A DNA stretch of 64,000 nucleotides from Citrobacter telavivensis (GTDB lineage: Bacteria; Pseudomonadota; Gammaproteobacteria; Enterobacterales; Enterobacteriaceae): NCBI GenBank assembly GCA_009363175.1, contig CP045205.1, positions 3,348,001 to 3,412,000 of the forward strand. Reading direction: 5' to 3'. The notes under the pieces were generated by a model. That model did not search any database. It was not told where the DNA came from and saw only the letters and a list, made by a program, of their open reading frames with translations. Within the stretch, counting starts at the first letter, position 1. Every line of letters starts with the position of its first letter. Positions 56,585-64,000 of this stretch are shown here, in pieces. The translations under genes and the position numbers were made by a program.

Positions 56585-57736
56585 ATGGACTTTTCTTTAA
56601 CCGAAGAGCAAGAGCTGCTGCTTGCCAGTATTCGAGAACTGATCACCAGCAATTTTCCGGAAGAGTATTTCCGTACCTGCGATCAGACGGCGACCTACCC
56701 CAGAGAGTTTATGCGCGCGCTGGCCGACAACGGTATTTCTATGCTGGGCGTACCGGAAGAGTTCGGCGGCATTCCGGCAGACTACGTGACGCAAATGCTG
56801 GCCCTGATGGAAGTGTCAAAATGTGGCGCCCCGGCCTTTTTGATCACCAACGGCCAGTGTATTCACAGCATGCGCCGCTTTGGTTCGCCAGAGCAACTGC
56901 GCAAAACAGCGGAAAGCACACTGGAAACCGGCGATCCGGCCTATGCGCTGGCGTTAACCGAGCCGGGTGCGGGTTCTGATAACAACAGCGCCACGACCAG
57001 CTACACGCGCAAAGACGGCAAGGTTTATCTGAACGGTCAGAAGACGTTTATTACGGGCGCAAAAGAGTACCCGTATATGCTGGTGCTGGCGCGCGACCCG
57101 GAGCCGAAAGATCCGAAGAAAGCCTTTACCCTCTGGTGGGTGGAGTCCAATAAGCCGGGGATCAAAATCAACCCGCTGCACAAAATCGGCTGGCATATGC
57201 TCAGCACGTGTGAAGTCTATCTCGACAACGTTGAGGTGGATGAAAGCGACATGGTGGGCGAAGAAGGCATGGGCTTTCTCAACGTGATGTACAACTTTGA
57301 GATGGAACGACTGATCAACGCTGCGCGCAGTACCGGTTTTGCCGAATGCGCCTTTGAGGATGCCGCGCGTTATGCCAACCAGCGCATTGCGTTTGGTAAA
57401 CCGATTGGACACAACCAGATGATCCAGGAAAAACTGGCGCTAATGGCTATCAAAATCGACAATATGCGCAATATGGTGCTGAAGGTGGCATGGCAGGCCG
57501 ATCAGGAGCAGTCGCTGCGTACCAGTGCCGCCCTGGCGAAACTGTACTGCGCCCGGACGGCAATGGAAGTGATTGACGATGCAATCCAGATTATGGGCGG
57601 GCTGGGTTATACCGACGAAGCGCGCGTCTCCCGATTCTGGCGCGATGTACGTTGTGAGCGTATTGGCGGCGGGACGGATGAGATCATGATTTATGTCGCA
57701 GGTCGGCAGATCCTGAAGGATTATCAGAACAAGTAA
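56585..57736 (+). CDS. ydiO: YdiO, CaiA-like acyl-CoA dehydrogenase/reductase
   Basis: 383 residues from MDFSLTEEQELLLASIREL; a preceding ATG at 56582 adds one residue. FAD-binding segments are LALTEPGAGSDNNS and FITGAKEYPYMLV, and the C-terminal region QRIAFGKPIGHNQMIQEKLA..MAIKIDNMRNM and SRFWRDVRCERIGGGTDE closely resembles CaiA, which reduces crotonobetainyl-CoA. With YdiQ/YdiR as electron partner it may work as an enoyl-CoA reductase. The substrate is unproven. Confidence 0.93.
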   Translation: MDFSLTEEQELLLASIRELITSNFPEEYFRTCDQTATYPREFMRALADNGISMLGVPEEFGGIPADYVTQMLALMEVSKCGAPAFLITNGQCIHSMRRFGSPEQLRKTAESTLETGDPAYALALTEPGAGSDNNSATTSYTRKDGKVYLNGQKTFITGAKEYPYMLVLARDPEPKDPKKAFTLWWVESNKPGIKINPLHKIGWHMLSTCEVYLDNVEVDESDMVGEEGMGFLNVMYNFEMERLINAARSTGFAECAFEDAARYANQRIAFGKPIGHNQMIQEKLALMAIKIDNMRNMVLKVAWQADQEQSLRTSAALAKLYCARTAMEVIDDAIQIMGGLGYTDEARVSRFWRDVRCERIGGGTDEIMIYVAGRQILKDYQNK

Positions 57737-57743
57737 ACGCCAG

Positions 57744-57774
57744 GCCGGATACGGTGCTTGCACCGCTATCCGGC
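57744..57774. repeat. REP-like palindrome between ydiO and ydiP
   Basis: GCCGGATACGGTGC, TTG, then the complement ending TATCCGGC. One REP unit between convergent genes. A short direct repeat GCTAACCGATA follows twice near 57784-57807. Confidence 0.75.
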
Positions 57775-57821
57775 GGTTCGTTCGCTAACCGATATTTGCT
57801 AACCGATAATGGAATAAAAAC

Positions 57822-58712
57822 TCAGGCGTCAGACAACAGGCAGGCCTGCTCTGCCAGATTGTTTTTAAACTGTTTACGGTAATCGCCTGGCGAACAGCCA
57901 ACGTGGCGCAGAAACAGCTTCGCGAAGTGGTCGACATTCTCGTACCCAACGCGCCAGGAAATTTCGGCCTGTGAATAATCGGTATTGGTTAGCGCAAATT
58001 TCGCTTCGGTCATCCGCCGCTGAATCACATAATTGATCGGCGAAATATGGTACTCGCGGGTAAATTCGTGGCAAATATAGCTGACGCTGGCACGAAATTT
58101 TTTTGATAACTGCTCAAGCGTAATTTTCTCCCGATAATTATTATTGAGGTAGACCAGAATATCTTTAATCAGAACATCTTTTTTAATATGGCCCTGTTCC
58201 GAACGATAAGCATTTTTAAAGTTTTCGTAAAAGAGAACCGTCAACGCATAGGCAAATGCATCGCACACAGACGACGTCAGCCCATTTTTACTTTGCGGCA
58301 GCATCACGCTGAGTTCATTAAAAATACTTTTGATCACCTCTTTACCCTGGCCGACGGCAACCACCGGACAGGAATGCGATTGCAGCAGTTGGTTCTCTTC
58401 CCAGTCCTGAAAGCAAAAGCCGTACAGCGCGCAGGTGTAGGTAGTGGCAGGCGCGTTCACATCCGACGTCACGGCATGCAGTCGCCCCCGCTCCACGACG
58501 ACGATATCATCCTCGTGGGCCACATAAAGTGAAGAATCGATAATTAATCTGACAATGCCTTTTTTAACGTAAATCAGCTCCGTCTCATTATCATGGACAT
58601 GATGACCAGACTCCCATCGGGGATCATCACTAATGACAAATCGGGAAAATCGCGGGGTCTTACCCTGGTCAAAAAGGCTTTCCATTGCATTATCAAAGCA
58701 GCGTTGATACAT
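57822..58712 (-). CDS. ydiP: YdiP, AraC-family transcriptional regulator
   Basis: 296 residues from MYQRCFDNAMESLFDQG. The N-terminal cupin effector domain (about 20-110) has SGHHVHDNETELIYVKKGI. The C-terminal double helix-turn-helix begins near 190 and includes KITLEQLSKKFRASVSYICH and SQAEISWRVGYENVDHFAKL. It is divergent from ydiQRST and shares an operator-like pair with ydiN. It probably activates these genes in response to a small acid. Confidence 0.93.
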   Translation of the reverse strand: MYQRCFDNAMESLFDQGKTPRFSRFVISDDPRWESGHHVHDNETELIYVKKGIVRLIIDSSLYVAHEDDIVVVERGRLHAVTSDVNAPATTYTCALYGFCFQDWEENQLLQSHSCPVVAVGQGKEVIKSIFNELSVMLPQSKNGLTSSVCDAFAYALTVLFYENFKNAYRSEQGHIKKDVLIKDILVYLNNNYREKITLEQLSKKFRASVSYICHEFTREYHISPINYVIQRRMTEAKFALTNTDYSQAEISWRVGYENVDHFAKLFLRHVGCSPGDYRKQFKNNLAEQACLLSDA

Positions 58713-58828
58713 GACAACCTCCACAAGCAGATAGTAATCCTGAACAATATAATAGGGATAAAATAAAGCGAGTACGGCGGTTATACAACTGCATTTAGTG
58801 AGGGCAAAACAAGATTATTTCTCTCACC

Positions 58829-58925
58829 TGCAAGATAATACGTTTAATTCTCGCAAATTATTTTCTGCTCAATTCTTTTGCATGAGCGATCGCACTTTTT
58901 TTGCAAGATACCTGGTAACGAAAAC
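58829..58925 (+). promoter_or_regulatory. Two-site operator between ydiP and ydiQ
   Basis: Site A begins TGCAAGATAAT at 58829; site B begins TGCAAGATACCTGGTAACGA at 58902 and runs to 58925. The two starts are 73 bp apart, about seven helical turns, the same as upstream of ydiN. The pair sits in the 328-bp divergent region 58713-59040, 116 bp before ydiQ. A looping AraC-type regulator (YdiP) is the natural candidate. The rest of the region shows no gene. Confidence 0.75.
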
Positions 58926-59040
58926 AGATTGCTCCGTCGATAAAAAGCCACCGTCTGTCGCACACTAATTCCAGCCAATTTTCACTTTCCGCCGGGGTGG
59001 CCTGACCGTCACTGTCGGTATGCGACTCACAGGAGATGCC

Positions 59041-59808
59041 ATGAAAATAATAACCTGCTTTAAGCTGGTACCTGAAGAACAGGACATTGTTGTTACACCC
59101 GAGCAAGCGCTCAGCTTTGACAATGCGGACACCAAAATCAGCCAGTTCGACCTCAACGCTATCGAGGCCGCAACGCAGCTGGCCACAGAAGCGGAAGATG
59201 AGATCGCTGCGCTGACGGTGGGCGGTTCATTATTGCAGAACTCGAAAGTGCGTAAGGATGTGCTCTCCCGCGGGCCACACGCACTGTACCTGATGCAGGA
59301 TGCACAGCTGGAACACGCGCTGCCAAAAGATACTGCGCAGGCCATCGCCGCCACGGTGGAAAAAATCGGTTTCGATCTGATCCTGTTCGGCGAAGGCTCT
59401 GGCGACCTTTACGCACAACAGGTTGGCCTGCTGGTCGGTGAGATCCTGCAACTCCCGACCATTAACGCCGTCAGCCGCCTCCAGCGTCAGGGCGATAAGC
59501 TGGTTGTTGAACGCACGCTCGAAGAGGACGTTGAAGTGATCGAGCTGTCGCTTCCTGCGGTTCTCTGCGTCACATCGGATATTAACGCCCCGCGCATCCC
59601 CTCCATGAAGGCCATTCTTGGCGCCGGGAAAAAGCCGGTGCACACGTGGCAGGCCAGTGATATCGGCTGGAGCCAGGGCGCACCACGGGCAGAGCTGGTC
59701 GCCATTACCGTACCGCCGCAAACGGCACGTAAGCACATCATTCTGGATAACGATTCGCCGGAAGCCATCGCCGAACTGGCTGAACACCTGAAAAAAGCCC
59801 TGAACTGA
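59041..59808 (+). CDS. ydiQ: YdiQ, FixA-like electron transfer flavoprotein beta subunit
   Basis: 255 residues from MKIITCFKLVPEEQDIVV (GGAGATGCC ahead). ETF-beta fold with AALTVGGSLLQNSKVRKDVL and FDLILFGEGSGDLYAQQVG, the conserved nucleotide-binding loop. It pairs with YdiR to carry electrons between YdiS and the acyl-CoA enzyme YdiO. First gene of ydiQRST-fadK. Confidence 0.93.
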   Translation: MKIITCFKLVPEEQDIVVTPEQALSFDNADTKISQFDLNAIEAATQLATEAEDEIAALTVGGSLLQNSKVRKDVLSRGPHALYLMQDAQLEHALPKDTAQAIAATVEKIGFDLILFGEGSGDLYAQQVGLLVGEILQLPTINAVSRLQRQGDKLVVERTLEEDVEVIELSLPAVLCVTSDINAPRIPSMKAILGAGKKPVHTWQASDIGWSQGAPRAELVAITVPPQTARKHIILDNDSPEAIAELAEHLKKALN

Positions 59809-59828
59809 GCCCAACGGAGAACACAATC

Positions 59829-60764
59829 ATGAGTCAATTAACCCACGTCTGGGTATTTAGCGATAACGTTGAACGCTATGCGGAACTGATGGCCTGCGCG
59901 CGTCAGTGGGGTCAGCAGGTTTACGCCATTGTTCAGGGTTCCGAACAGGCGGCACGCGTTAAGCCGCTCGGTGCTGACGGTATCATCGTGCTGGAGAAGA
60001 CGTCTGAACTGCAGCGAATTGAAAACTACGCCGAAACGCTGGCCGCGCCGATCCGGGAAAAAGGCAACGGGCTGCTGCTGATGGCGGCAACTAAACGCTG
60101 CAAAGCGCTAGGCGCGCGTCTGAGTATTCAACTCGATGCGGCGTTGGTGAACGATGCGACGGCGGTGAGCGTCGACGAAAACGCGCTATTTGCCGAGCAT
60201 CGTATGTATGGCGGACTGGCGTTTGGCAAAGTAAAACTGAACAGCCCGCTGGCCATTATCACCCTCGCGCCAGGCATACTGGAGCCGGTCGCGGCAAATC
60301 CCGCGCATGACTGCCCGGTAGTCACCGCCGAATGGGTTGCCCCGCAACAGGAGATCCTGTGTCAGGAACGACGCGCCAAATCACTCAGCAGCGTTGATCT
60401 GAGCAAAGCAAAACGTGTGGTGGGCGTGGGTCGCGGTCTGGCGGCGCAGGACGACCTCAGCATGGTGCGCGAACTGGCCGCAGTGCTGGGCGCGGAAGTG
60501 GGCTGTTCACGTCCGATCGCCGAAGGGGAAAACTGGATGGAGCGCGAGCGTTATATCGGCGTTTCCGGCGTGCTGCTGAAGTCTGAACTGTATCTGACGC
60601 TGGGCATCTCCGGGCAGATCCAGCATATGGTTGGCGGCAATGGCGCCAAAGTGATTGTCGCCGTGAATAAAGATAAGAACGCGCCAATCTTCAACTATGC
60701 CGATTACGGACTGGTGGGCGATATCTACAAAGTGGTCCCTGCCCTGATCGCGCAGCTGCGCTAA
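59829..60764 (+). CDS. ydiR: YdiR, FixB-like electron transfer flavoprotein alpha subunit
   Basis: 311 residues. The C-terminal FAD-binding ETF-alpha domain contains VVGVGRGLAAQDDLSMVREL, VGCSRPIAEGENWMERERYI, LYLTLGISGQIQHMVGGNGA and VAVNKDKNAPIFNYADYGLV, all conserved. 20 bp after ydiQ. Confidence 0.94.
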   Translation: MSQLTHVWVFSDNVERYAELMACARQWGQQVYAIVQGSEQAARVKPLGADGIIVLEKTSELQRIENYAETLAAPIREKGNGLLLMAATKRCKALGARLSIQLDAALVNDATAVSVDENALFAEHRMYGGLAFGKVKLNSPLAIITLAPGILEPVAANPAHDCPVVTAEWVAPQQEILCQERRAKSLSSVDLSKAKRVVGVGRGLAAQDDLSMVRELAAVLGAEVGCSRPIAEGENWMERERYIGVSGVLLKSELYLTLGISGQIQHMVGGNGAKVIVAVNKDKNAPIFNYADYGLVGDIYKVVPALIAQLR

Positions 60765-60820
60765 CTCTCACCTTTACCCACATCTCCCGCTGTGCAAACG
60801 GCGGGAAGGGAGCTTTAAGC

Positions 60821-62110
60821 ATGTCGGATGAAAAATTTGATGCCATCGTCGTCGGTGCTGGCGTAGCGGGAACGGTGGCGGCATACATCATGGCGAAAGC
60901 CGGACTCGATGTTCTGGTCATCGAGCGCGGCAACAGCGCGGGCAGTAAAAATATGACCGGGGGTCGCCTCTACGCCCACGTGATCGAGCGCATTATGCCC
61001 GGTTTTGCCCAACAGGCACCCGTTGAACGTAAAGTCACCCGCGAGAAAATCTCGTTTATGACGCAGGAAAGCGCGACCACGCTGGACTACCATCGCGAAC
61101 AGGCGGATGTCCCTGGTCAGGCGTCATACACCGTGTTGCGCAACCGCCTCGATCCGTGGCTGATGGAGCAAGCTGAAGCGGCTGGCGCGCAGTTTATTCC
61201 CGGTGTGCGCGTGGACGCGCTGATTCGTGAAGGCAACCAGGTGACGGGCGTACAGGCCGGCGATGACATTCTCGAAGCCAACGTGGTGATCCTCGCCGAT
61301 GGCGTCAATTCGATGCTGGGCCGTTCGCTGGGCATGGTCCCTGCTTCCTCGGCACACCATTACGCCGTCGGCGTGAAAGAGCTGATTGGTCTCTCCCCGG
61401 AGCAAATCAATGACCGCTTTAACCTGTCCGGAAATGAAGGTGCGGCCTGGCTGTTCGCCGGCTCCCCGTCAAACGGCCTGATGGGCGGAGGATTCCTCTA
61501 TACCAATCGCGACTCCGTTTCCCTCGGCCTGGTATGCGGACTGGGCGACATGGCCCATGCACAGAAAAGCGTACCGCAGATGCTGGAAGATTTTAAACAG
61601 CATCCCACCGTTCGTCCGTTAATTCAGGGCGGCAAGCTGCTGGAATACTCGGCGCATATGGTACCGGAAGGCGGACTGGCGATGGTGCCGGAACTGGTGG
61701 GTGACGGCGTGATGATTGTCGGCGATGCCGCAGGCTTTTGTCTGAACCTCGGTTTCACGGTGCGCGGAATGGATTTAGCCATCGCCTCTGCCGAAGCGGC
61801 GGCGCACGCAGCGATTGTGGCAAAAGCGCGCCAGGACTTCTCTGCCCGCACGCTGGCGGAATACAAAAGCGAACTGGAGAAAGGGTGCGTCATGCGTGAT
61901 ATGCAGCATTTTCGCAAGATGCCGGCGCTGATGGAGAATCCCCGCCTGTTCACCCAGTATCCGCGCATGGTGGCAGACATCATGAGCGACATGTTCACTA
62001 TCGATGGCCGCCCGAATCAGCCGATGCGCAAAATGATCCTGTCGCATGCAAAACAGGTCGGTCTGATGAATCTGCTGAAGGATGGCATTAAGGGAGTCAC
62101 GGCACTATGA
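60821..62110 (+). CDS. ydiS: YdiS, FixC-like ETF-quinone oxidoreductase family flavoprotein
   Basis: 429 residues. The N-terminal dinucleotide fold IVVGAGVAGTVAAYIMAKAG (residues 9-28) binds FAD, and the second FAD motif is GVMIVGDAAGFCLNLGFTVR. It probably links the ETF pair to the quinone pool or to the ferredoxin YdiT. Overlaps ydiT by four bases (ATGA). Confidence 0.94.
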   Translation: MSDEKFDAIVVGAGVAGTVAAYIMAKAGLDVLVIERGNSAGSKNMTGGRLYAHVIERIMPGFAQQAPVERKVTREKISFMTQESATTLDYHREQADVPGQASYTVLRNRLDPWLMEQAEAAGAQFIPGVRVDALIREGNQVTGVQAGDDILEANVVILADGVNSMLGRSLGMVPASSAHHYAVGVKELIGLSPEQINDRFNLSGNEGAAWLFAGSPSNGLMGGGFLYTNRDSVSLGLVCGLGDMAHAQKSVPQMLEDFKQHPTVRPLIQGGKLLEYSAHMVPEGGLAMVPELVGDGVMIVGDAAGFCLNLGFTVRGMDLAIASAEAAAHAAIVAKARQDFSARTLAEYKSELEKGCVMRDMQHFRKMPALMENPRLFTQYPRMVADIMSDMFTIDGRPNQPMRKMILSHAKQVGLMNLLKDGIKGVTAL

Positions 62111-62400
62111 GTCAGGACAATCGCGTTAACGTCGACGTCAAGCTTGGCGTCAATAAATTCCATGTTGATGAAGGACACCCGCACATCATTCTGGCGGCTA
62201 ACCCGGACAGTAAAGAGTTTCAAAAATTGCTGAACGCCTGCCCCGCCGGACTCTATAAACAGGATGAGGCGGGTACGATTCACTTTGATTCTGCGGGCTG
62301 TCTGGAGTGCGGAACCTGCCGGGTACTGTGCGGTGAGACGATCCTCGAAAAATGGGAGTACCCCGCAGGCACCTTTGGCGTCGATTTCCGCTACGGCTGA
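62107..62400 (+). CDS. ydiT: YdiT, FixX-like ferredoxin
   Basis: 97 residues. Cysteines in LLNACPAGLY and in SAGCLECGTCRVLCGE form a [4Fe-4S] site like that of FixX and the Fe-S domain of ETF-quinone oxidoreductase. It probably works with YdiS as a split ETF-QO. Confidence 0.94.
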   Translation: MSQDNRVNVDVKLGVNKFHVDEGHPHIILAANPDSKEFQKLLNACPAGLYKQDEAGTIHFDSAGCLECGTCRVLCGETILEKWEYPAGTFGVDFRYG

Positions 62401-62411
62401 TGGGTACAACT

Positions 62412-62443
62412 GCCGGATAGTGATGCCTGGCGTCTTATCCGGC
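62412..62443. repeat. REP-like palindrome between ydiT and fadK
   Basis: GCCGGATA and TATCCGGC flank a 16-nt interior. A single REP unit in the 86-bp gap, which may reduce read-through into fadK or stabilise the upstream mRNA. Confidence 0.65.
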
Positions 62444-62486
62444 CTGCGAACACCTCACTACCCACTTGATTTACCGGGAACCTCCG

Positions 62487-64000
62487 ATGAGTGTCACATT
62501 AACGTTTGACGCCGGGCGGCGGGACGCATACCGCAAGCTTGGCTTTTGGGGCGATGCCTCGCTGGGAGACTACTGGCAGCAAACCGCGCGCAGCGTGCCG
62601 GAAAAAATTGCCGTCGTGGATAACCACGGTACCGCATTCACCTATACCGCCCTCGACCATGCGGCAAGCTGTCTGGCAAGCTGGATGCTGGCGAACGGCA
62701 TTCAGTCCGGCGACCGCGTCGCCTTTCAGCTTCCCGGCTGGTGCGAATTTACCGTTATCTATCTCGCCTGCCTGAAAATCGGCGCAGTATCCGTTCCCCT
62801 TCTGCCCGCCTGGCGCGAAGCCGAACTGGTATGGGTGCTGAACAAGTGTCAGGCGAAACTGTTTTTCGCCCCGACCGTGTTTAAACAGACGCGTCCGGTC
62901 GATTTGATCTTGCCTCTGCAAAATCAGCTGCCGCATCTGCAACACGTTATCGGCGTCGATAAACTGGCACCGGCCACCACCTCACTCGCCCTCAGCCAGA
63001 TAGTAGCGGACAGCGCGCCGCTTGCCCGTCACATTCCGGTTCACGGTGACGAACTGGCCGCCGTGTTGTTTACCTCTGGCACCGAGGGAGTACCGAAAGG
63101 GGTCATGCTCAGCCACAACAATATTCTCGCCAGCGAGCGGGCCTACTGCGCCCGTCTGAATCTGACCTGGCTGGACGTCTTTCTGATGCCGGCGCCGCTG
63201 GGACACGCCACCGGTTTTTTACACGGCGTGACGGCACCGTTTCTGATCGGCGCGCGCAGCGTGCTGCTGGATATTTTTACCCCAACGGCCTGTCTTGATC
63301 TGCTGGAACAGCAGCGCTGCACCTGCGTGTTAGGGGCTACACCGTTTGTTTACGATCTGTTGTGTACCGTTGAACAGCAGCCCGCCGACCTCTCTTCGCT
63401 GCGTTTCTTTTTGTGCGGCGGCACCACCATTCCCAGGCGCATTGCCCGCGACTGTCAGCAGCGCGGCATTAAGCTGCTCAGCGTCTACGGCTCGACGGAA
63501 AGCTCGCCACATGCGGTAGTGAACCTTGACGATCCGCCCTCCCGCATGATGAATACCGACGGCTATGCGGCGGCAGGGGTGGAGATCAAGATTGTTGATG
63601 AAGCGCGTAACACGGTTCCGCCCGGCGTTGAAGGTGAAGAGGCATCACGCGGGCCGAACGTGTTTATGGGCTATCTCGATGAGCCAGAGCTAACCGCCCG
63701 GGCGCTGGATAGCGAAGGCTGGTACTACAGCGGCGATCTCTGTCGGATGGACGAGGCGGGCTATATCAAGGTCACCGGGCGCAAGAAAGATATCATTGTC
63801 CGGGGCGGCGAAAACATCAGCAGTCGCGAGGTGGAAGACATTCTGTTACAGCATCCCCGTATTCACGATGCCTGCGTGGTTGCCATGCCGGATGAGCGTT
63901 TAGGTGAGCGTTCCTGTGCCTACATCGTACTGAAAGCGCCGCATCATTCTCTGTCGCTGGAAGAGGTTGTTGCCTTCTTTAGCCGTAAACGTGTGGCGAA
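62487..64000 (+). CDS. fadK: FadK (YdiD), acyl-CoA synthetase, 5' part
   Basis: The frame is open from the ATG at 62487 to the window end, 504 complete codons. An AMP-forming ligase: phosphate loop LFTSGTEGVPKGVML (about 192-206), adenine motif SVYGSTESSPHA, and GWYYSGDLCRMDEAGYIKVTGRKKD with the catalytic loop. E. coli FadK activates short fatty acids under anaerobic conditions. It is a CaiC counterpart in the CoA-activation scheme. Only about 40-50 C-terminal residues are missing. Confidence 0.95.
   Translation, partial: MSVTLTFDAGRRDAYRKLGFWGDASLGDYWQQTARSVPEKIAVVDNHGTAFTYTALDHAASCLASWMLANGIQSGDRVAFQLPGWCEFTVIYLACLKIGAVSVPLLPAWREAELVWVLNKCQAKLFFAPTVFKQTRPVDLILPLQNQLPHLQHVIGVDKLAPATTSLALSQIVADSAPLARHIPVHGDELAAVLFTSGTEGVPKGVMLSHNNILASERAYCARLNLTWLDVFLMPAPLGHATGFLHGVTAPFLIGARSVLLDIFTPTACLDLLEQQRCTCVLGATPFVYDLLCTVEQQPADLSSLRFFLCGGTTIPRRIARDCQQRGIKLLSVYGSTESSPHAVVNLDDPPSRMMNTDGYAAAGVEIKIVDEARNTVPPGVEGEEASRGPNVFMGYLDEPELTARALDSEGWYYSGDLCRMDEAGYIKVTGRKKDIIVRGGENISSREVEDILLQHPRIHDACVVAMPDERLGERSCAYIVLKAPHHSLSLEEVVAFFSRKRVA

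Noticed and set aside
58858..59106. 82-codon minus-strand frame between ydiP and ydiQ
   Set aside because: It runs over the conserved operator and the ydiQ start, and is a shadow of the regulatory region.
62264..62509. 81-codon frame spanning ydiT end and the gap to fadK
   Set aside because: It overlaps ydiT in another frame and crosses a REP palindrome; it is a shadow.

Overview
The window is enterobacterial chromosome, most likely Citrobacter. Gene order follows the Escherichia coli K-12 stretch from punC (ydhC) through cfa, ribC, mdtK, valVW, ydhR, ydhS, the ydh operon, pykF, lpp, ldtE, suf and ydiH-ydiT to fadK. It also carries a tetrathionate respiration locus (ttrRSBCA), which K-12 lacks, and a single lpp gene, where Salmonella has two in tandem. 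The genus is an inference from gene content; the species cannot be fixed from the sequence alone.

Layout. 1-4.3 kb: end of punC, cfa with two promoters, ribC, mdtK. 4.4-8.6 kb: two tRNA-Val genes followed by an islet not found at this place in K-12. The islet encodes a membrane protein and a two-HKD phospholipase-D-like protein, and the latter is cut by a complete IS1 with a 9-bp target duplication. 8.6-15.4 kb: ydhR, an MBL-fold gene, ydhS, two very small genes and a polar amino-acid type ABC transporter. 15.4-21.8 kb: the ydhYVWXUT redox operon with a perfect FNR box, then fumD. 21.9-29.3 kb: ttrRS and ttrBCA. 29.3-31.8 kb: a MetNIQ-type transporter. 32-35.4 kb: pykF, lpp, ldtE. 35.5-41 kb: sufABCDSE. 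41.4-43.6 kb: a LysR/MBL pair and ydiH. 43.7-64 kb: menI, ydiJ, ydiK, the small RNA rprA, ydiL, paralogous transporters ydiM and ydiN, ydiB broken by a full-length IS903-type element, aroD, ydiF, ydiO, the AraC-type regulator ydiP, ydiQRST and the start of fadK.

How the genes work together. Much of the window concerns anaerobic electron transfer: tetrathionate reductase, the YdhV tungsten/molybdenum-type oxidoreductase with its ferredoxins and membrane anchor, and the Ydi set. The Ydi set has the same parts list as the Cai/Fix system that reduces crotonobetainyl-CoA: CoA-transferase, CaiA-like acyl-CoA dehydrogenase, two ETF subunits, ETF-quinone oxidoreductase-like flavoprotein, ferredoxin and acyl-CoA ligase. 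Here it lies beside genes for handling shikimate and quinate. Two widely separated promoters, those of ydiN and ydiP/ydiQ, share the same pair of motifs exactly 73 bp apart. I therefore propose a YdiP-controlled hydroaromatic acid (shikimate/quinate) CoA-activation and reduction system. In this strain the quinate/shikimate dehydrogenase gene ydiB is interrupted.
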